Counted from the stretch's first letter, positions 18,072 to 27,605 are shown. The stretch: 64,000 bases of DNA from Clostridia bacterium (GCA_910576325.1 CAJTIM010000003.1:62001-126000), one strand, 5' to 3'. Notes: a model not told the origin generated them from the letters alone. Program-made: numbers and translations.

Positions 18072-19205
18072 CTACATCAATATATTCCGAAAATCATTAA
18101 ACATCACAAAAACCATCAGCGCCATCAGCACCATCAGCCCCACAAAATGCACCATCCCCTCCTTCTCCGGATCGATCCCTTTCCCCCGAACCGCCTCCAG
18201 AATCAGAAAGACAAGCCTTCCCCCATCCAGCGCCGGCAAAGGCAACAGATTCATCACCCCAAGATTCGCCGTCAAAAGAATGGAGATATACAGCATATTC
18301 AGCCAGACATAAAAAACCCCGTCCTCCCTGCTGCTCTCATAAGTATCCCCAATGGCATTCACAATCCCCACCGGCCCGGAAATATCATCCGCACCCACGC
18401 GGCCGCCAAAAAGCATCCCCAGACTCTTAATCGTCGTAGAAATCCAGTACTTCACCTCATAAGCGCTATACCCAATGGTCTTAAGTACATTCCCTTTCAT
18501 CCGAACCCCGGACCCCCGAAGCCCCAGATAATACATCCCGTTTTCCGCCTGCTTCGGCTCCAACGTCACCGTATACCGCTCCCCGTTCCGCTCATAGGTA
18601 AGCTCCACCGTCTTCCCCTGGTTCATCTGCACATACATATTCACCTCACGGTAAACATGAATCCGGGTATCGTTCATCTTCACAATCCGATCCCCCGGCT
18701 GCATCCCGGCTTCCTCCGCCGGAAAATCTTCCGTCAGAGCCACCACCACCGGCGCATCATACCCAATACTCCCAATTACAATCAGAGACAAAATAAAAGC
18801 CAGAATAAAGTTGAAAACCGGTCCGGCCGCCACTACGGAAATCCGCGTCCAGACAGATTTCGCCGCAAAGGAATCCTCCGGGATTCCGTTTACCAGCACT
18901 GCCTGTCTTCTCCGGTTCTTCTCCCCGGAAAGTACATCTACAACCTCCGTCCGCTCCATCATACTGCCTGGCGCATCCGTCTCCGAATTATATCCATCCT
19001 CTCCCTCCATCATACAGGAGCCTCCGAAGGGCAGGAGTTTTAAGGAGTAACGAGTCTCTCCTATCTGCTTACTTAGAATTCTGGGACCCATACCAAGCGA
19101 AAACTCATTCACCCGGATGCCGCCCCGTTTTGCCAAAAGAAAATGTCCCAGCTCATGAATCACAATAATTAAGCTGAATATAATAAGTGCCAGTAAGATT
19201 TTCAA
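18072..19205 (-). CDS. rseP: Site-2 protease RseP/RasP
   Basis: 377 residues from a TTG at 19205, which directly follows the dxr stop and has AGGTGG upstream; a TTG at 19223 would add six residues but has no ribosome binding site. The zinc-protease motif HELGH lies in the first membrane segment (IIVIHELGHFLLAKRGG), a PDZ domain spans the middle (AEEAGMQPGDRIVKMNDTRI), and the second metal motif is NLLPLPALDGGRL near residue 305-318. It cleaves membrane-embedded anti-sigma factors or signal peptide remnants. It is the last gene of the pyrH-rseP cluster. Confidence 0.95.
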   Translation of the reverse strand: MKILLALIIFSLIIVIHELGHFLLAKRGGIRVNEFSLGMGPRILSKQIGETRYSLKLLPFGGSCMMEGEDGYNSETDAPGSMMERTEVVDVLSGEKNRRRQAVLVNGIPEDSFAAKSVWTRISVVAAGPVFNFILAFILSLIVIGSIGYDAPVVVALTEDFPAEEAGMQPGDRIVKMNDTRIHVYREVNMYVQMNQGKTVELTYERNGERYTVTLEPKQAENGMYYLGLRGSGVRMKGNVLKTIGYSAYEVKYWISTTIKSLGMLFGGRVGADDISGPVGIVNAIGDTYESSREDGVFYVWLNMLYISILLTANLGVMNLLPLPALDGGRLVFLILEAVRGKGIDPEKEGMVHFVGLMVLMALMVFVMFNDFRNILM

Positions 19206-19206
19206 G

Positions 19207-20349
19207 CTACCACCTGCTTTCAATAAATTCGTAAACCGCCTGCTCCGTCTCCAGAATCTGCTCCACCGTAGGATTTGCCGTCACTTTATGAGCCTCCATA
19301 CTGGCCTCAATGATCTCAGGTATCTCAAGATAAGCAATCTTCCTGTCCAGGAACTTACTCACCGCCCTCTCATTGGCCGCATTGTACACCGTAGGCATAG
19401 ATCCTCCGGCCGCCGCCGCGTCAAAGGCAAGCCTTAAGCCTGAAAATGTCTCCATATCCGGCTTCTCAAAGGTAATCTCCGTCAATTTCCAAAAATCAAG
19501 ACGCTCTCCGGGCAGATAACGGCGCTCCGGATAATAAAGAGCATACTGAATGGGCAGCTTCATATCCGGCGTCCCAAGCTGTGCCATCACCGCCCCATCC
19601 ACAAACTCCACCATAGAATGGATAATACTCTTAGGCTGAACCACAATCTGAATATCACCAGGCTCCACCCCAAACAGCCACTTCGCTTCCATCATCTCCA
19701 GACCCTTATTTACCAGAGTTGAGGAATCAATGGTAATCTTCCGTCCCATAGCCCAGTTGGGATGCCGCAGGGCATCCTCCACCTGAATGTTTCGAAGCTC
19801 CTCTTGCTTTTTCCCGCGGAACGGCCCGCCGGATGCCGTAAGGAGAATCTTCTTAAGCTGCCCCCGGTTCTCTCCCTGAAGGCACTGGAAAATAGCGCTG
19901 TGCTCGCTGTCCACCGGAAGCAGACGCACGCCCTTTTCCTCCGCCAATGGTATAATCATATGCCCGGCAGTCACCAAAGTTTCCTTATTTGCCAGAGCAA
20001 TATCCTTTCCCGCCTTCATAGCCTCGACGGTAGGGATAATCCCGATCATTCCCACAATAGCCGTAACCACAATCTCCGCCTCCGGGCAGGTGCAGACCTC
20101 CACAAGTCCCTCCATGCCGGAAACCACCTTAACATCCAGATCCCGAACCCTTGCCCGCAGATCCGATGCGCTCTCCTCGCTCCATACGGCCGCAAGCTTT
20201 GGATGAAACTCCCGGATCTGTTCCTCCAGTTTCTCCACATTGGAGCCGGCCGCCAGGGATACGATTTCAAGATCCCCGTTTTTCCGGGCAACCTCCAGAG
20301 TTTGTGTTCCGATGGAACCGGTAGAGCCCAGTATTGCAATCTTTTTCAT
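19207..20349 (-). CDS. dxr: 1-deoxy-D-xylulose 5-phosphate reductoisomerase
   Basis: 380 residues, as expected. NADPH-binding GSTGSIGTQTLE at the N-terminus; metal/substrate motifs PVDSEHSAIFQCL and LLTASGGPFRG; HPNWAMGRKITIDSSTLVNKG (first part HPNWxMGxKITIDS is diagnostic); and an intact C-terminal helical domain. It makes MEP in the non-mevalonate isoprenoid pathway, which feeds the UppS product two genes upstream. It overlaps nothing and abuts rseP by one base. Confidence 0.96.
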   Translation of the reverse strand: MKKIAILGSTGSIGTQTLEVARKNGDLEIVSLAAGSNVEKLEEQIREFHPKLAAVWSEESASDLRARVRDLDVKVVSGMEGLVEVCTCPEAEIVVTAIVGMIGIIPTVEAMKAGKDIALANKETLVTAGHMIIPLAEEKGVRLLPVDSEHSAIFQCLQGENRGQLKKILLTASGGPFRGKKQEELRNIQVEDALRHPNWAMGRKITIDSSTLVNKGLEMMEAKWLFGVEPGDIQIVVQPKSIIHSMVEFVDGAVMAQLGTPDMKLPIQYALYYPERRYLPGERLDFWKLTEITFEKPDMETFSGLRLAFDAAAAGGSMPTVYNAANERAVSKFLDRKIAYLEIPEIIEASMEAHKVTANPTVEQILETEQAVYEFIESRW

Positions 20350-20419
20350 CTTCTATTTATATCCTTTCCGGATGCATTTTTTCTTTTGCATCAAAGCATC
20401 GAATTGTTATTTTTTATCT

Positions 20420-21244
20420 CTACATGCTTAGCAGAGCCATTACAAAAATCACCGGCGCCGTAAAGATCACGCTGTCAAACCGGTCCAGAATGCCTCCGTG
20501 GCCGGGTATCAGATGTCCGTAATCTTTGATATCGTGATTCCGCTTAATGGCGGAAGCCGTCAGATCCCCAATCTGTGACAGCACCGCTCCCACGGCACAA
20601 ATCAAAGCACAGGCTCCGGCCTTATCACTCATAAAAAGGCTTCCGTACAAAAAGCCTAAAAGAGCTGCCCCGACAGTTCCCCCTATTGCCCCCTCAACGG
20701 ACTTTTTCGGGCTTAACATGGGAGCAAGCTTATGCTTTCCAATCAGTATTCCCACCGCATAGGCACAAGTATCACAGCCCCAGGAGCAAATAAAAATCAG
20801 CCAATAGAGAGACATTCCGGCGGCAAAAATCTCTGTCATCCGTGTAAGATAAAGAAAGGACAGCATGGCCGGAACATAAATCACTCCGAAAAAGGCCGCC
20901 ATCACATCCTCTATCCGGTATCTGGGAAAGGTAAATACATAAATCCCCATAAGCACAAGCAGATATATAAACACCAGAAGAGGCAGACAAACGAGAGGAA
21001 TCAGGATTCCTCCGTTTCCTTCACCGCCCATTCGCACCAGAAGCACATAAAGAACCGAGGCAATCACGCCCAGGATTCCCATTATATTCCGGCTTATCCC
21101 AAACACGCGGGCAAACTCCGCATAGCCAATCACCGAGATCAGAAGCGTCAGACCAAGCAAAAAATCTCCGCCAACAATTCCGGCCGTAATAATAACCGCC
21201 AACAGCACAATCCCACTGGCCAGTCTCGTAAAAAACGCTTTCAA
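20420..21244 (-). CDS. cdsA: Phosphatidate cytidylyltransferase
   Basis: 274 residues, with about eight membrane segments and the CdsA signature in the C-terminal third (SQIGDLTASAIKRNHDIKDYGHLIPGHGGILDRFDS region; key residues D, K, R, D, G, H, G, D, R, D). It converts phosphatidic acid and CTP to CDP-diacylglycerol for phospholipid synthesis. The start is TTG directly after the uppS stop, so translation is probably coupled. Confidence 0.95.
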   Translation of the reverse strand: MKAFFTRLASGIVLLAVIITAGIVGGDFLLGLTLLISVIGYAEFARVFGISRNIMGILGVIASVLYVLLVRMGGEGNGGILIPLVCLPLLVFIYLLVLMGIYVFTFPRYRIEDVMAAFFGVIYVPAMLSFLYLTRMTEIFAAGMSLYWLIFICSWGCDTCAYAVGILIGKHKLAPMLSPKKSVEGAIGGTVGAALLGFLYGSLFMSDKAGACALICAVGAVLSQIGDLTASAIKRNHDIKDYGHLIPGHGGILDRFDSVIFTAPVIFVMALLSM

Positions 21245-21955
21245 CTACGTTTCCTCCTTCACTCCGCCGTAGCGCCTGTCACGCCCATTGTAAGCTTCAA
21301 TGGCCTTTGCAAGCTCCTCCTTGGTGAAATCCGGCCAGTGAACATCCGCAAAATAAAACTCCGAATAGGCAAGCTGCCATAACAGAAAATTGGAAAGCCG
21401 CTGCTCTCCGCTGGTTCGTATCAAAAGATCCGGGTCCGGAATATCTGCCGTATCCAGATAGGATGTGAAGATTTCCTCCGAAATATCCTCTGCTTTTAAC
21501 CGGCCGCTTTCCTGGTCCGCCGCCATTTTTTTCATGGCCCGGATCATCTCGTCCCTGCTTCCGTAATTAATGGCAATCTGGAAATTCAGGCCGTCATTAT
21601 TTTTCGAAGCCTCCTCAAGCTGTGCAATCCGCTCCCGGATATCCTCCGCCAGACCGGACTTGTCGCCAATCACCCGGACACGCATATGATTCTTCTCCGC
21701 TGTCTTTAAGCAGGTTTTCATATAATTGCGCAGAAGCTTCATCAAAGCCTCTACTTCATCCTGGGGCCGCTTCCAGTTTTCCGTGGAAAACGCGTATACG
21801 GTCAGGTATTTGATACCCATGTTCCAGGCTTCCCGGCAGATAGTCTCCACATTTTTGCTCCCCTGGGCATGACCGTAGTTCCGGGGCATTCCCTTTGACT
21901 TTGCCCAGCGGCCGTTGCCGTCCAAAATAATTGCCACGTGCTGCGGTATCTTCAT
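21245..21955 (-). CDS. uppS: Undecaprenyl diphosphate synthase
   Basis: 236 residues. The active-site motif HVAIILDGNGRWAKSKGMPR at residues 6-25, the FSTENWKRP motif, and the C-terminal DLLIRTSGEQRLSNFLLWQ and ELYFxDVxWPDF-type stretch mark a cis-prenyltransferase. It makes the C55 lipid carrier used by MraY. It lies between cdsA and a gap of about 230 bp that holds a family B palindrome and the frr terminator, so it may have its own promoter there. Confidence 0.96.
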   Translation of the reverse strand: MKIPQHVAIILDGNGRWAKSKGMPRNYGHAQGSKNVETICREAWNMGIKYLTVYAFSTENWKRPQDEVEALMKLLRNYMKTCLKTAEKNHMRVRVIGDKSGLAEDIRERIAQLEEASKNNDGLNFQIAINYGSRDEMIRAMKKMAADQESGRLKAEDISEEIFTSYLDTADIPDPDLLIRTSGEQRLSNFLLWQLAYSEFYFADVHWPDFTKEELAKAIEAYNGRDRRYGGVKEET

Positions 21956-21970
21956 ACATTATCTCCTATT

Positions 21971-22091
21971 TCAGTTCCGTAAAGTCCCTCCGGTGCACCT
22001 CTATCCAGAAGGATTTCCGACCACAAACGCCTGTGTCCGTAAATCCTTCTGTGCACCGGACGGACTTTACTGTTCCAGTTCCGTAAAGTCC
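21971..22091. repeat. Family B palindrome, copy 1
   Basis: GTAAAGTCC.TCCGGTGCAC from 21979 pairs with GTGCACCGGA.GGACTTTAC ending at 22070; an inner pair AGAAGGATTT / AAATCCTTCT surrounds a loop containing GACCACAAACGCC. A second start of the element (GTTCCAGTTCCGTAAAGTCC) follows at 22072-22091. It sits between uppS and frr. Related copies are at 37722 and 48301. Confidence 0.75.
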
Positions 22092-22115
22092 ACAATATTT
22101 TGCTATTGCATAAAA

Positions 22116-22162
22116 GGGGGCTGTGACAAAATGCATATGTCCTCTTTTGCCACAGCTCCCCC
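22116..22162 (-). terminator. Rho-independent terminator of frr
   Basis: GGGGGCTGTG.CAAAA pairs with TTTTG.CACAGCTCCCCC; on the minus strand it ends in CCCCCTTTTATG. It lies 22 bp past the frr stop. Confidence 0.85.
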
Positions 22163-22183
22163 ATTCACTTTCTCTCATAAGCT

Positions 22184-22738
22184 CTATACGGTCAGAATCT
22201 CCTTGGACTTCTCATCCACGGCCTTGTCAATATCGGCAATGAATTTGTCCGTCATCTTTTGAACCTTGGTTTCCAGATCCTTCTGATCATCCTCGGAAAT
22301 CTCCCCGGCCTTATTCATCTTCTTCAGATTCTCGTTGGCATCCCGGCGGATATTGCGGACAGCCACCTTAGCGGCTTCACCCTTTTTCTTTACATCCTTC
22401 ACCAGTTCTTTTCTGCGCTCCTCCGTAAGCTCCGGGAATACCAGACGGATAATGGAACCGTCGTTGGTGGGATTGATGCCGATATCGGAGGTGAGAATGG
22501 CCTTTTCAATCGCTTTTAAGAGACTCTTCTCCCACGGCTGTATCTGCAGCATCCGGGGTTCCGGCACAGAAATATTTCCCACCTGCTGCAAAGGAGTGGG
22601 CGTTCCGTAATAGTCCACACGGATCTTATCCAGTACATGGGGATTTGCCCGGCCTGCCCGGATGCTGATAAACTCCCTCTGCATGGAATCATAGGACTTT
22701 GTCATCTTCTCTTCATACACTTTTAATCTCTCATCCAT
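22184..22738 (-). CDS. frr: Ribosome recycling factor
   Basis: 184 residues, standard RRF length. Contains MxxSxxSMQREFISIRAGRANPHVLDKIRVDYYG (key SIRxGRA..LD.I.V.YYG), LQQVGNISVPEPRMLQIQPW and the C-terminal RKELVKDVKKKGEAAKVAVR helix. RRF splits post-termination ribosomes with EF-G. It follows pyrH with 17 bp spacing and has GGAGGG upstream. Confidence 0.97.
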   Translation of the reverse strand: MDERLKVYEEKMTKSYDSMQREFISIRAGRANPHVLDKIRVDYYGTPTPLQQVGNISVPEPRMLQIQPWEKSLLKAIEKAILTSDIGINPTNDGSIIRLVFPELTEERRKELVKDVKKKGEAAKVAVRNIRRDANENLKKMNKAGEISEDDQKDLETKVQKMTDKFIADIDKAVDEKSKEILTV

Positions 22739-22755
22739 AATAAATACCCTCCGCT

Positions 22756-23451
22756 TTATACTGTAATTTTTGTTCCGGTAAATTTCCCCTTTACCGTATT
22801 GATAATACTGTCCTTCTCTCCAAGGCCGAACACCATCATGGGCATCTTATTTTCCATACACATAATGGAGGCTGTCAGATCCATCACCGCCAGACGCTGA
22901 TCCACCACATCGGAAATGGAGATCTCGTCATACTTCACCGCACCCGGATTCTGCTTGGGATCGCTGTCGTACACGCCGTCCACAGCCTTCGCCAGAAGAA
23001 TCACATCCGCCTCAATCTCAATGGCCATAAGGGTTGTGGTGGTATCCGTGGAGAAATAGGGATGCCCCGTTCCTCCCGCAAAAAAAGTAACACAGCCCCG
23101 ATTCAGCCGCTTCAAAGCCCGATCCTTCGTAAACAGCTTCGCAAAGCCCGCGCACTCAAAGGGCGTAAATACCTCTGTCTCCATACCCACGGAACGGAAA
23201 ATCTCGGACACATAGATACAGTTCATCACCGTAGCAAGCATTCCAATCTGATCCGCCTTCGTCCGGTCAATATTCTCACTGGTACGGCCTCTCCAGAAAT
23301 TACCGCCGCCGATCACAATACCCACCTGGATACCGTCATCCACCAGAACCTTCACCTGCTTCGCCACACCGATCACGGTGGACTCGTCAAAGCCCGTATG
23401 CTTCTCGCCCGCCAGGGCTTCACCGCTTAATTTTAACAACACTCGTCTCAT
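22756..23451 (-). CDS. pyrH: UMP kinase
   Basis: 231 residues. LKLSGEALAGE at the N-terminus, GGGNFWRGR for phosphate binding, DQIGMLATVMNCIY (DxxGMLAT..N) and FFAGGTGHPYFSTDTTTTL are all diagnostic of PyrH. It phosphorylates UMP to UDP and is allosterically controlled by GTP/UTP. First gene of the pyrH-frr-uppS-cdsA-dxr-rseP string. Confidence 0.97.
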   Translation of the reverse strand: MRRVLLKLSGEALAGEKHTGFDESTVIGVAKQVKVLVDDGIQVGIVIGGGNFWRGRTSENIDRTKADQIGMLATVMNCIYVSEIFRSVGMETEVFTPFECAGFAKLFTKDRALKRLNRGCVTFFAGGTGHPYFSTDTTTTLMAIEIEADVILLAKAVDGVYDSDPKQNPGAVKYDEISISDVVDQRLAVMDLTASIMCMENKMPMMVFGLGEKDSIINTVKGKFTGTKITV

Positions 23452-23646
23452 AAAATTGGGATCTCCTAATTTTTCAAGTTCTTCTCACTAACGCCCATTA
23501 TATCATATTTTCAGAAAATTTCAATCGTAAGAAACAAACATTTTTTCTGGTATATATTTTTCCGGTATCCCTTTTAACGTAAATAGGTTATAATGGTGAC
23601 ATTACGGTATACCCTTAAGATTTACCGCTAAAACGAGGAGAAAGTT

Positions 23647-24486
23647 ATGAAAAAATATTTTTTTATCGACTATGACAACACCATTTTCAGCCATTACACC
23701 CGCACCATCCCGGAAAGCGCCGCAGATGCCCTTCGTTCCCTGCAAAAAGCCGGTCACATGGTATTTCTCGCCAGCGGCCGGGGATTTTCCGCCGAGCTGC
23801 TTCCGGATCTTCCCGCAGGCTTCACACCCGACGGCCTTGTGGGAGCAAACGGAGCCATTGTCCAGGCGGAAGGGCTGACACTCTGGGAAAATCCTATGGA
23901 TACCGGCCTGAAAAGCCGTATCATTGATTATGTTATGAAACGGGGCTATTTTATGGTTACTTCTTCTGAAGGAGATTTCTATGTTTCCAGTATGGAGCGT
24001 TATAACCATTCCCTTTTTCGCACAACAGAGCCCATACCGCCCAAGGGAGACGAAGCCTTTCTTACACTTTGCAGCAAGCCCGTATTTTCCTTCTTTTTAC
24101 ATGAACCTCTGGAAATCATTGAAGAAATGCAGCGCGATTTCCCGGATCTGAAGCTCTTTTATATGGGCGGTGAGCTTGGCGGGGCGGATGTGATTCCCGC
24201 TGAAAACGGCAAGGTAAAAGGGATTGAACGCATACTGGCCCACTACGGCGCATCCATTTCCGATGCGGTAGCCATTGGGGACAGTATGAACGACCTGGAA
24301 ATGATTCGTGCTGCCGGAATTGGAATTGCGATTGGCAATGCCATGCCGGAAGTAAAAAAAGCAGCCGACTATGTGGCAAAGGCCATAGATGACGGCGGCC
24401 TTGCAGATGCAATTTCTTATGGGCTGACGCATTATTCAGGTGAGAAAGCGTCCGAAGCCATATCCCCTGACTCACCGCCGCAATAA
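23647..24486 (+). CDS. HAD-superfamily Cof-type sugar phosphatase
   Basis: 279 residues. Motif I FIDYDNTIF (nucleophile Asp; the usual DGT is DNT here), motif II LASGRG, motif III Lys in GKVKGIERIL and motif IV AIGDSMNDLEMI. The cap is of the Cof/type IIB kind. Members dephosphorylate sugar phosphates or flavin precursors; the substrate cannot be set from sequence. ACGAGGAGAAA precedes the ATG. It is divergent from pyrH and lies 18 bp before the radical SAM gene. Confidence 0.9.
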   Translation: MKKYFFIDYDNTIFSHYTRTIPESAADALRSLQKAGHMVFLASGRGFSAELLPDLPAGFTPDGLVGANGAIVQAEGLTLWENPMDTGLKSRIIDYVMKRGYFMVTSSEGDFYVSSMERYNHSLFRTTEPIPPKGDEAFLTLCSKPVFSFFLHEPLEIIEEMQRDFPDLKLFYMGGELGGADVIPAENGKVKGIERILAHYGASISDAVAIGDSMNDLEMIRAAGIGIAIGNAMPEVKKAADYVAKAIDDGGLADAISYGLTHYSGEKASEAISPDSPPQ

Positions 24487-24504
24487 TAAATGAGGTATAA
24501 AAAC

Positions 24505-25407
24505 ATGAAGCTTTCATCCTTCCTCTATTTCGCCAACTTCGGAATCAAAACCGTACTGTTCCGAAAAAAAGACCCGATTCTCGGAACCATCATACTGACG
24601 GACAAGTGTAACTTAAAGTGCAGACACTGTTCGGTAAACAACATTACGGCCGTGGTCCATCCCTATAAGCAGATCAGGCAGGAAATGGCGCTCCTGTACA
24701 AAATGGGCGTACGTATTTTATTCTTCTGCGGCGGAGAAACCTTTTTGTGGCAGGACAGCGGGAAAACCCTGCGGGATCTGGTAATCGAGGCCAAACAGAC
24801 CGGATTTTTAATTGTAAATACAGTCACAAACGGCACATTCCCCATTGATTTGCCGGAAGCGGATCTGATCCTCCTCAGCCTCGACGGAAACCGGGAAAAG
24901 CACAATCAGATCCGCGGCAACACCTACGATACCATAATGAACAACATTCAACATGCTTCCTCCGACAACATCTGCTTCTATATGGCAGTAAATCAGATCA
25001 ACAAGAATACCATAAAAGACGTATGCCAAAAAGCAATGAAGCTTCCCAATGTCCGGGCCGTTTCCTTTAACTTTCATACGCCCTACCCCGACACAAAAGA
25101 GCTGGCTCTAAGCCGTGAGGAAAAGTCCCGCTGCTGTGCCGTGATTACCCAAATGATGAAAAAAGGTGCGCCTGTTTTTAACCTGAAGAGCGCCTTTCCA
25201 TACCTGATCAACAATACCTTTCCAACTCCCTGCCATCAATGCGTAGTTATGGAAAATGGAAAGCTAAGCGTCTGCGGACGCTGCATCGACGTTCCGGGGC
25301 TGTGCAGTCAATGCGGGTATTTCTTTGTGGCGGAATATACGCTATTGTTCCGGGGAAATGTAAAAATCATTTGGGAAATGCTGCGGACCTACTTGAAATA
25401 CATATAA
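24505..25407 (+). CDS. Radical SAM protein with C-terminal Cys cluster
   Basis: 300 residues from the ATG at 24505, chosen because GAGG lies about 9 nt upstream; an ATG at 24490 overlaps that site. TIILTDKCNLKCRHCSVNN gives the CxxxCxxC of the radical SAM cluster (around residues 36-43). LFFCGGETFLW is the GGE motif. The C-terminus has several further Cys (CHQC..., CGRC..., CSQCG), which could bind a second Fe-S cluster as in SPASM-like proteins. It is followed after 10 bp by a second radical SAM gene, so the two may act on one pathway. Substrate unknown. Confidence 0.85.
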   Translation: MKLSSFLYFANFGIKTVLFRKKDPILGTIILTDKCNLKCRHCSVNNITAVVHPYKQIRQEMALLYKMGVRILFFCGGETFLWQDSGKTLRDLVIEAKQTGFLIVNTVTNGTFPIDLPEADLILLSLDGNREKHNQIRGNTYDTIMNNIQHASSDNICFYMAVNQINKNTIKDVCQKAMKLPNVRAVSFNFHTPYPDTKELALSREEKSRCCAVITQMMKKGAPVFNLKSAFPYLINNTFPTPCHQCVVMENGKLSVCGRCIDVPGLCSQCGYFFVAEYTLLFRGNVKIIWEMLRTYLKYI

Positions 25408-25417
25408 AGGAGGCACT

Positions 25418-26671
25418 ATGAGCACAATAACAAATTTAACACGGATGTGGCTGACCCGCTCCCGGAAACCCTTCATATTTACAAATGAATTTGATCAACA
25501 CCTTCCCTTCGAAGCCTGCGAAAATCTGGGTCTGTACGTCCATATCCCATTTTGCAGAAGCATCTGCAATTTTTGCCCCTATTGCAAGGTTCTATATTCC
25601 AAAGAATTATGCGACCATTATATAGATACCCTCTTAAAAGAAATCCACATAGTCGGCAGACAATCATCCGCAAAGAAAACCGTCACCAGTCTCTATTTCG
25701 GCGGCGGAACACCGGCTCTCGCAGCAGAACGCCTGCCGGAAATCATCGAAGCCCTTAAGCAATATTTCATCATAACAGAAGGAATCGGAATCGAGCTGCA
25801 CCCGGAGGACGTAACAGCCCCCCTGCTGCAAAAACTCAAAACTGCCGGCATAACAAAAATCAGCATCGGCATACAATCCTTCCAAAAAAAATATCAAACA
25901 CTCCTGGGCCGCAAAAGCCTAGATCCTTTTGCAATACACCGCGCCCTAAAAACCGTCGCCTTTGAAACCGTTTCAATGGACTTCATCTTCGCCCTGCCAG
26001 GCCAAACCTTCGAAGATTTAAAAACAGACGTCAACACCGCCTTCACACATGGAGCCAACCACATCGCCATCTACCCCTTTATCGACTTCACTTTTACGGC
26101 AAGCCCTCTTTGCCCCATGAAAAAGAAAGAAAAATACAACCTGCTCAACAACATAACCAACTACTGCCAAAACCAGGGATACACACGCACCTCCATCTGG
26201 ACCTTCTCAAGCAAAAAAAACGCCCGCTACTCCTCCATGACAAGAGACAACTTCCTCGGCTTCGGATGCTCCGCCACCACCCTATTACGGGACCAATTCA
26301 AAATCAACACCTTTTCCATAGAAGAATATTGCCGACGAATCGACCGCCAACAGCTTCCAACCTCCCTGACACTCCGATTCACCTTACGCCAGAGAATGAT
26401 ATACTACCTCTTCTGGACCGCCTACAGCACCCAAATAAACGAAGCCGACTTCGAACACTTTTTCAACATCCCCCTAAAAAAAATGTACGGCCTCGAGCTA
26501 ACAGCCGCAAAACTCCTCGGCTATATAACAAAAGAAGGCCCCCTATACCGCATGACCCTAAAAGGCGCCTTCTACTACCACTACTACGAAAACTTTTACA
26601 CCCTATCCTACATCGACAAAATGTGGGGAATCATGCGAAAAGAAGCTTTCCCGCCCCATATAGAACTGTAA
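25418..26671 (+). CDS. HemN/HemW-like radical SAM protein
   Basis: 417 residues. YVHIPFCRSICNFCPYC (about 38-54) is the HemN/HemW type cysteine motif CxxxCxxC with one more Cys two residues later. SLYFGGGTPAL and ISIGIQSFQKKY match conserved parts of oxygen-independent coproporphyrinogen oxidase-like enzymes. Spacing of the fourth Cys (CxxC after the third) differs from true HemN (CxC), so I do not assign haem synthesis. AAAGGAGGC precedes the ATG. The coding strand is unusually A/C-rich compared with the radical SAM gene before it. Confidence 0.85.
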   Translation: MSTITNLTRMWLTRSRKPFIFTNEFDQHLPFEACENLGLYVHIPFCRSICNFCPYCKVLYSKELCDHYIDTLLKEIHIVGRQSSAKKTVTSLYFGGGTPALAAERLPEIIEALKQYFIITEGIGIELHPEDVTAPLLQKLKTAGITKISIGIQSFQKKYQTLLGRKSLDPFAIHRALKTVAFETVSMDFIFALPGQTFEDLKTDVNTAFTHGANHIAIYPFIDFTFTASPLCPMKKKEKYNLLNNITNYCQNQGYTRTSIWTFSSKKNARYSSMTRDNFLGFGCSATTLLRDQFKINTFSIEEYCRRIDRQQLPTSLTLRFTLRQRMIYYLFWTAYSTQINEADFEHFFNIPLKKMYGLELTAAKLLGYITKEGPLYRMTLKGAFYYHYYENFYTLSYIDKMWGIMRKEAFPPHIEL

Positions 26672-26703
26672 ACTGCGAACCGTTCCCGGAAACCGTCCCG
26701 GCG

Positions 26704-26746
26704 GAGGGCAGGAGGGCCGCCCCGATCAGGGGTGGAGGTTCCTGCC
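26704..26746. terminator. GC-rich dyad between convergent genes
   Basis: GGGCAGGA at the left pairs with TCCTGCCC at the right, around an inner CCCCGATCAGGGG. It lies between the 3' ends of the HemN-like gene (plus) and the DUF3786 gene (minus), and may terminate both. No clear T-run. Confidence 0.35.
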
Positions 26747-26836
26747 CGCAGCCTTCACAGCCTTCCGCCCCGCCAAAAACCTCCCCACCCCAAAGCGCCC
26801 CCTAAACCACCTAAACGTCATGACTCCCGCCCCTCT

Positions 26837-27505
26837 CTACGCAAACGGCCTCCTCACATCCGAAAGCCCCGCCTCCTCCACCAGTCTCCGAAAAAGATCC
26901 GTCGCCGCACAAACCACCGTCTCCTCATGGAGAAAATCCGTAATATCCGCATCAAACAAAATATTCGCCTGCGCCGGAAACTCCTCATCCCCATCCCAAA
27001 ACACCACCATCAGCGGCATACAATCAAATGCCGAAACCCGATACCCCACATCCCCCTGGGAAACAGACTCCCCGCCAAGAGCAACGCAAGCCCGCCGAAG
27101 CTCCTCCGCCTTCCCATCAAAAGCCTTCGCCAAAGGCTCCAGAATATTCCTCCGAAAAGCCCCGTCAAAGGGCGCCGCCCGCTTCACCTGACGAAAAGGC
27201 ACAAACTCCCCTTTCACCCTGGCCTCCGGCTTCGAATAATAAAACAGATGATAAATCGTCATCACCGTATGAAACCCCAGTTCCCGATCCGGATCCGAAA
27301 CCAGTGTCAGCATACCGCTCTTTTTATCCAACCGGTATTTCTCATGAAAATAAGTAACATAGCGCGCCTCCTCATCACACTCCAGTCCAAACTGCCGTTC
27401 CAGCGCATCATGATCCAGATCCCGGTAAATCTCACGCCATTTTTCACAAAGCACTTTATAATTATCCGTATTCTTCTCTTCCTTATCCAAAAAACTATTC
27501 CTCAT
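26837..27505 (-). CDS. DUF3786 domain protein
   Basis: 222 residues from the ATG at 27505 (AAGGAGCGG upstream). It resembles the DUF3786 family in clostridia, with features such as YVTYFHEKYRLDK, a central Asp/Glu-rich helix region, and VGYRVSAFDCMPLMVVFWDGDEEFPA with NILFDADITDFLHEE near the C-terminus. Family members are found in anaerobes next to corrinoid or Fe-S proteins, but the function is not known and no metal-binding motif is obvious. Soluble, no signal peptide. Confidence 0.75.
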   Translation of the reverse strand: MRNSFLDKEEKNTDNYKVLCEKWREIYRDLDHDALERQFGLECDEEARYVTYFHEKYRLDKKSGMLTLVSDPDRELGFHTVMTIYHLFYYSKPEARVKGEFVPFRQVKRAAPFDGAFRRNILEPLAKAFDGKAEELRRACVALGGESVSQGDVGYRVSAFDCMPLMVVFWDGDEEFPAQANILFDADITDFLHEETVVCAATDLFRRLVEEAGLSDVRRPFA

Positions 27506-27605
27506 CAAAGCCGCTCCTTAACAATTTTATACCTTTATCCCTCAATTTCTCCCTATAAACCGACATAAAAAAGTCCGCTTCCCCCATTTCCCAAAACGTT
27601 ACCGT

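Noticed and set aside
26110-27568. Plus-strand Pro/Arg-rich frames
   Set aside because: One overlaps the HemN-like gene in another frame and the other is antisense to the DUF3786 gene. They result from A/C-rich composition.
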